The notes beneath the pieces are model-generated. The model was not told the DNA's origin, ran no database searches, and was given only the letters and a program-made list of their open reading frames with translations. The position numbers were made by a program, and so were the translations under genes. A stretch of 64,000 bases of DNA, taken from the NCBI GenBank assembly GCA_029814805.1, contig CP122393.1, positions 4,901,598-4,965,597 of the forward strand. The letters run 5' to 3'. The number at the start of each line of letters is the position of its first letter. Position 1 is the stretch's first letter. This document shows, piece after piece, positions 60,873 to 64,000 of this stretch. Source of the DNA: Geminicoccaceae bacterium SCSIO 64248 (GTDB lineage Bacteria; Pseudomonadota; Alphaproteobacteria; Geminicoccales; Geminicoccaceae).

Positions 60873-60881
60873 ATTTGCATT

Positions 60882-61652
60882 CTAGAGCTTCCATCCCGAG
60901 TGGATGGCCGCGATGCCGCCGGACAGGTTGCGGTAGCGGACCAGGTCGAACCCGCTCTTGCCGATCAGGCGGGCGAACGTGTCCTGCTCCGGGAAGTTGC
61001 GGATGCTCTCGACCAGGTAGACATAGGCGTCGCGGTCCTTGGCGACGCGCGCGCCGATCTCGGGCAGCACGCGGTCGGAATAGAGGTCGTAGATCCGGTC
61101 AAGGCCGGGCAGGACGACCGCGCTGAACTCGAGGCACAGGAAGCGCCCGCCGGTCCGCAGGACGCGATAGGCCTCGTCGATCACCGTGTCGATCCGCGTG
61201 CAGTTCCGGATGCCGAAGGCGATCGTGTAGGAGTCGAACGAGCGATCGGGGAAGGGCAGGGCCTCGGCATTGCCGCAGACCCAGTGCAGGCCATCGAGGC
61301 TGACCCGGTCGAGGGCGCGGTCCCGGCCGGCCTGCAGCATCGAGGCGTTGATGTCGCAGACCGTCACGGCGGCGTCGCCGTCGGTCCGCGCCAACAGGCG
61401 CTCGGCCAGGTCGCCGGTGCCGCCGGCGACGTCGACATGGGCGATGCCGGGACGGGGCGCCAGCCAGTCGATGACCGCGTCCTTCCACAGCCGATGCACG
61501 CCCAGGCTCATGAGATCGTTCATGAGGTCGTAGCGTCCGGCCACGCGGTCGAACACGCCGCGCACCAGCGTGGCCTTCGCGGCGGGATCGACCGCCTGGC
61601 GCCCGAAATTGCGGGCGAGGCGCTGGACGGCGGGATCGGCGGGCTCAACCAT
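60882..61652 (-). CDS. ubiE: ubiquinone/menaquinone biosynthesis C-methyltransferase
   Basis: 256 residues (from ATG 61652; an in-frame ATG at 61715 would add 21). SAM-dependent C-methylation of 2-methoxy-6-polyprenyl benzoquinol. Seen: RYDLMNDLMSLGVHRLWKDA, SAM motif VDVAGGTGDLA, EALPFPDRSFDSYTIAFGIRN, and ELSYRFLCLEFS-like GGRFLCLEFS, RNLSGGIAAIHSGWKL at the C-terminus. It is divergent from mutM and lies in the conserved origin-proximal group. Confidence 0.95.
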   Translation of the reverse strand: MVEPADPAVQRLARNFGRQAVDPAAKATLVRGVFDRVAGRYDLMNDLMSLGVHRLWKDAVIDWLAPRPGIAHVDVAGGTGDLAERLLARTDGDAAVTVCDINASMLQAGRDRALDRVSLDGLHWVCGNAEALPFPDRSFDSYTIAFGIRNCTRIDTVIDEAYRVLRTGGRFLCLEFSAVVLPGLDRIYDLYSDRVLPEIGARVAKDRDAYVYLVESIRNFPEQDTFARLIGKSGFDLVRYRNLSGGIAAIHSGWKL

Positions 61653-61760
61653 GCCGGCCAAGGGCGCAGAAGGCCCGGCCGTCGTCAAGGGGCCGCCCCT
61701 GGCCAAGCGCCGCACGGTCGCCTATGTCCGGGCCGGTCCCCTCGCCGGCTGTCCTCGTCC

Positions 61761-62576
61761 ATGCCTGAGCTTCCTGAAGTCGAAACCGTGCGCCGCGCCC
61801 TCGAGAAGCGACTGGAGGGCGGCCGCATACGCGCCGTCGCGCAGAACCGTGCGGACCTGCGTTTCCCGCTGCCCGCCGACCTGCCCGGCCGGCTCGCGGG
61901 GCGCGTCGTCCAGCGCTTCCGCCGGAGGGCGAAATACCTGCTGCTCGACCTCGACGACGGCCAGACCCTGCTGTTGCATCTTGGCATGTCGGGGCGGCTC
62001 GTCCTGGACGGCGAAGGCGGCCACAAGCACGAGCACGTCACCTTCGCCTTCGCGGACGGCGCCGTCCTGCGCTTCATCGACCCACGCCGGTTCGGCATGA
62101 TCGATCTCGCCGGCACGGAGGGCCTGGAGGATCACCCGCGCCTGGCGACGCTCGGCCTCGAGCCGATGGGCAACGCCTTCAACGGACGGGCGCTGAAGGA
62201 CGCGCTGGGCACGTCGATCAGCCCGCTCAAGGTCGCGCTGATGGACCAGCGCCGGGTGGTCGGCGTCGGCAACATCTACGCGAGCGAGAGCCTGTTCCGC
62301 GCGCGGCTGAATCCGGACCGGCCGGCCGGAACGCTCGATCCCGGCGAGGCCGAGACGCTGGCCGCCTCGATTCGCGCCGTGCTGACGGACGCGATCGCGG
62401 CCGGCGGCTCGTCCTTGCGGGACTACGTCCAGACCGACGGCGAGCTCGGCTATTTCCAGCACGACTTTCGAGTCTACGGCCGCGAAGGCGCGCCGTGCCT
62501 CGTCTGCGCGACGCCGATCGCCAAGCGGGTCCAGGCGAACCGCGCGACCTTCCTCTGCCCCGCCTGCCAGGCCTGA
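61761..62576 (+). CDS. mutM: formamidopyrimidine-DNA glycosylase
   Basis: 271 residues. Removes 8-oxoguanine and formamidopyrimidines and nicks the strand by lyase activity. After removal of Met the Pro2-Glu3 catalytic pair is in MPELPEVETVR; Lys in the KYLLLDL segment and the C-terminal zinc finger CLVC..CPAC (with KRVQANRATF) are in place. The start at 61761 is fixed by the need for Pro at position 2. It is divergent from ubiE and followed by an enoyl-CoA hydratase gene. Confidence 0.97.
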   Translation: MPELPEVETVRRALEKRLEGGRIRAVAQNRADLRFPLPADLPGRLAGRVVQRFRRRAKYLLLDLDDGQTLLLHLGMSGRLVLDGEGGHKHEHVTFAFADGAVLRFIDPRRFGMIDLAGTEGLEDHPRLATLGLEPMGNAFNGRALKDALGTSISPLKVALMDQRRVVGVGNIYASESLFRARLNPDRPAGTLDPGEAETLAASIRAVLTDAIAAGGSSLRDYVQTDGELGYFQHDFRVYGREGAPCLVCATPIAKRVQANRATFLCPACQA

Positions 62577-62724
62577 GCTGCGCGCGCTCAACAGGTTTTG
62601 TCCCCTGGCCGGAGGACGGCCCTGGACGAGGCGGCCGGCCATGGTGTTTAACGCGCCGCGCAGCAACCGCCGGCTCCGCCCGAGGTCTCGTCGCCCGAGC
62701 CGGTTCTTTTGGAGCACGCTCGCC

Positions 62725-63498
62725 ATGGCTTACGACACCCTCCTGGTCGAGACGCGGGGCGCCGTCGGTCTGATCACGCTGAACCGGCCCAAGGCGCTGA
62801 ACGCGCTGAACGGGCACCTGATCGCCGAGCTGAACACGGTGCTCGACGCCTTCGAGGCCGACGAGGCGGTCCGGGCGGTCGTGGTCACGGGCTCGGAGAA
62901 AGCCTTCGCGGCGGGCGCCGACATCAAGGAGATGCTGAGCCACGACTTCGTGAGCGCGCTCGCGTCCGACTTCATCGCTCCGTGGGACCGGATCGCGCGC
63001 TGCCGCAAGCCGGTGATCGCGGCGGTCGCCGGCTACGCCCTGGGCGGCGGCTGCGAACTCGCGATGATGTGCGACATCATCCTCGCCGCCGACAACGCGC
63101 GCTTCGGCCAGCCGGAGATCAATCTCGGCACCCTCCCGGGAGCGGGCGGCACGCAACGGCTGATCCGCGCGATCGGCAAGTCCAAGGCGATGGAGATGGT
63201 GCTGACCGGCCGGATGATGGACGCGCGGGAGGCCGAGCAGGCCAATCTCGTCGCGCGCGTCGTGCCCGCGGCCGATCTGATCGACGAGGCGATCAAGCTC
63301 GCCGACACCATCGCCGAGAAATCGGCGCCGGTGGTCGCCATGGCCAAGGCGGCCGTCAACGCCGCGAACGAGATCGGCCTGAACGACGGGCTGCGCTTCG
63401 AGCGGTCGCAGTTCTACGCAACCTTCGCCACCGCCGACCGGGGCGAGGGCATGCAGGCCTTCGTCGACAAGCGTAGCCCGAAGTTCACCAATCGCTGA
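62725..63498 (+). CDS. enoyl-CoA hydratase/isomerase (crotonase) family protein
   Basis: 257 residues. Crotonase fold: NRPKALNALNG at the start, oxyanion hole AAGADIKEM, then GYALGGGCELAMMCDI, and the two catalytic Glu in QPEINLGTLPGAGGTQRL. Hydrates trans-2-enoyl-CoA in fatty-acid or related degradation. GGAG lies about 10 bases before ATG 62725. It has the usual position between mutM and rpsT in Rhodospirillales-like genomes. Confidence 0.95.
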   Translation: MAYDTLLVETRGAVGLITLNRPKALNALNGHLIAELNTVLDAFEADEAVRAVVVTGSEKAFAAGADIKEMLSHDFVSALASDFIAPWDRIARCRKPVIAAVAGYALGGGCELAMMCDIILAADNARFGQPEINLGTLPGAGGTQRLIRAIGKSKAMEMVLTGRMMDAREAEQANLVARVVPAADLIDEAIKLADTIAEKSAPVVAMAKAAVNAANEIGLNDGLRFERSQFYATFATADRGEGMQAFVDKRSPKFTNR

Positions 63499-63526
63499 TT
63501 TCCTGCCGGCCGCCGCCGCGGCCGCG

Positions 63527-63556
63527 TTGACAAACCCGGCGCGTCGTGGCTATGAC
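63527..63556 (+). promoter_or_regulatory. sigma-70 type promoter of rpsT
   Basis: TTGACA (63527-63532), an 18-base spacer and TATGAC (63551-63556) form a near-consensus promoter; the transcript would start near 63563, 26 bases before the S20 ATG. Confidence 0.7.
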
Positions 63557-63588
63557 CACGCCCTGTTTTCGGAGTGTCACACAGAACC

Positions 63589-63864
63589 ATGGCCAATAAC
63601 CGTTCCGCCGAGAAGCGCATCCGCCAGACCGAGAAGCGCACGATCGCGAACCGGGCGCGCATCGGCCGCATCCGCACGTTCGTCAAGAAGGTCGAATCGG
63701 CGGTTGCGGCTGGCGACTACCAGCTCGCCAAGACGGCGTTCGCGGACGCCGAGCCCGAGCTGCGTCAAGGCGTGACCAAGGGCGTGCTCAAGATGAACAC
63801 CGCCGCCCGCAAGATCTCCCGCCTGTCCGCGCGGGTGAAGGCTCTGGGCACCGCCCAGGCCTGA
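63589..63864 (+). CDS. rpsT: 30S ribosomal protein S20
   Basis: 91 residues, strongly basic N-terminus [17 protein letters not shown] followed by the conserved RTFVKKVE and the late [19 protein letters not shown] helix. It binds 16S rRNA during 30S assembly. A sigma-70 promoter and a downstream terminator frame it as a single-gene unit. Placement just before dnaA is the rule in many alphaproteobacteria. Confidence 0.97.
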   Translation: MANNRSAEKRIRQTEKRTIANRARIGRIRTFVKKVESAVAAGDYQLAKTAFADAEPELRQGVTKGVLKMNTAARKISRLSARVKALGTAQA

Positions 63865-63916
63865 ACCGCCGCCGGACGTAGCCTGTCCGGCGACCCTCGC
63901 CGCCTCGTTTCCCGAT

Positions 63917-63943
63917 CGCCTGCCAGAGTCTGGCGGGCGGTTT
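63917..63943 (+). terminator. intrinsic terminator after rpsT
   Basis: A 9-bp stem (CGCCTGCCA / TGGCGGGCG, one wobble) with loop GAGTC begins 53 bases after the stop and is followed by GTTT; a modest rho-independent terminator. Confidence 0.55.
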
Positions 63944-63985
63944 CCGCACGTCGTGCGGCGGGTGCGGGCGCGCTTCGAATTCGTC

Positions 63986-64000
63986 ATGTCGAGCGTTGAC
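63986..64000 (+). CDS. dnaA: possible start of dnaA (partial, open at the right edge)
   Basis: An ATG at 63986 opens a frame (MSSVD) running off the window end. dnaA directly follows rpsT in many alphaproteobacteria and the upstream gene order fits. Five codons cannot prove it; no clear ribosome site is seen. Confidence 0.3.

Larger units (their letters stand above)
60554..60881. other. candidate replication origin with DnaA boxes
   Basis: 328 bases without a gene. It contains perfect DnaA boxes TTATCCACA at 60645-60653 and 60674-60682, and TTACCCACA (one mismatch) at 60685-60693, in the same orientation, in AT-rich sequence. A GATTC (GANTC methylation site) follows at 60697. The region lies about 3.1 kb from the presumed dnaA start after rpsT and is next to ubiE. 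Three closely spaced boxes in a noncoding AT-rich stretch make a good oriC candidate, though strand-switch and GC-skew data are needed. Confidence 0.55.

Overview
The window is 64 kb of a GC-rich (roughly 70 %) alphaproteobacterial chromosome. The lineage call rests on gene order: purA-serA-serC, then ispH-SIMPL-thrB-rnhA-peroxiredoxin, and at the right end ubiE/mutM, enoyl-CoA hydratase and rpsT running toward what should be dnaA just past the edge. This looks Rhodospirillales- or Geminicoccales-like, but I cannot name a genus. I saw no insertion sequence, prophage, CRISPR array, tRNA or rRNA.

Layout, left to right. 0-9.6 kb: accessory metabolism, with a metallophosphoesterase, a type III polyketide synthase plus ICMT-family methyltransferase pair, a LACC1/YfiH protein, a TetR/SDR divergent pair with a palindromic operator, a GlxA-type regulator, a Tat-exported acetamidase/formamidase and an RTX-like repeat protein. 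9.6-15.5 kb: a signalling island of Hpt protein, membrane hybrid histidine kinase, receiver, receiver-PP2C phosphatase, STAS protein and RsbW-like kinase, i.e. a phosphorelay feeding a partner switch. 15.5-27.9 kb: an exopolysaccharide locus (two glycosyltransferases, Wzx-like flippase, Wzy/ligase-like protein, phosphoglycosyl transferase, WecG/TagA/CpsF transferase) with a LuxO-like sigma-54 activator, its hybrid kinase and a GH5 glycanase. A sigma-54-type promoter and two upstream palindromes lie between the activator and the polysaccharide genes. 28-32 kb: a small DUF1127-like gene and a LacI regulator beside a phytanoyl-CoA-dioxygenase-family enzyme and an MFS transporter.

32-44 kb is mostly conserved core: a lipoprotein, purA, an acetoacetate-decarboxylase-like enzyme, serA, serC, a CGNR regulator with an alpha/beta hydrolase, ispH, a SIMPL protein, thrB, rnhA, a peroxiredoxin and AlgH/YqgE. 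44.3-52.2 kb is the most unusual part: a cyclase-AAA-TPR regulator, a YcaO protein, a TfuA protein, a thermolysin-like metallopeptidase and a protein ending in six repeats of a Gly-Asp-Met-X-X-Arg unit. All run on one strand, the first three translationally coupled. I read it as a possible undescribed ribosomal-peptide (thioamide-type) modification cluster, with the repeat tail as candidate substrate.

52.2-60.6 kb is a sugar ABC uptake and catabolism region: ribose-type binding protein, two DUF805 membrane proteins, half-size ATPase, permease, phosphotriesterase-like lactonase/hydrolase, amidotransferase-like protein and pseudoazurin, then ribokinase-like and HAD genes on the other strand. 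60.55-60.88 kb holds three clustered DnaA-box sequences and is a candidate replication origin about 3 kb from the presumed dnaA. The window ends with ubiE, mutM, enoyl-CoA hydratase, rpsT and five codons of a possible dnaA.
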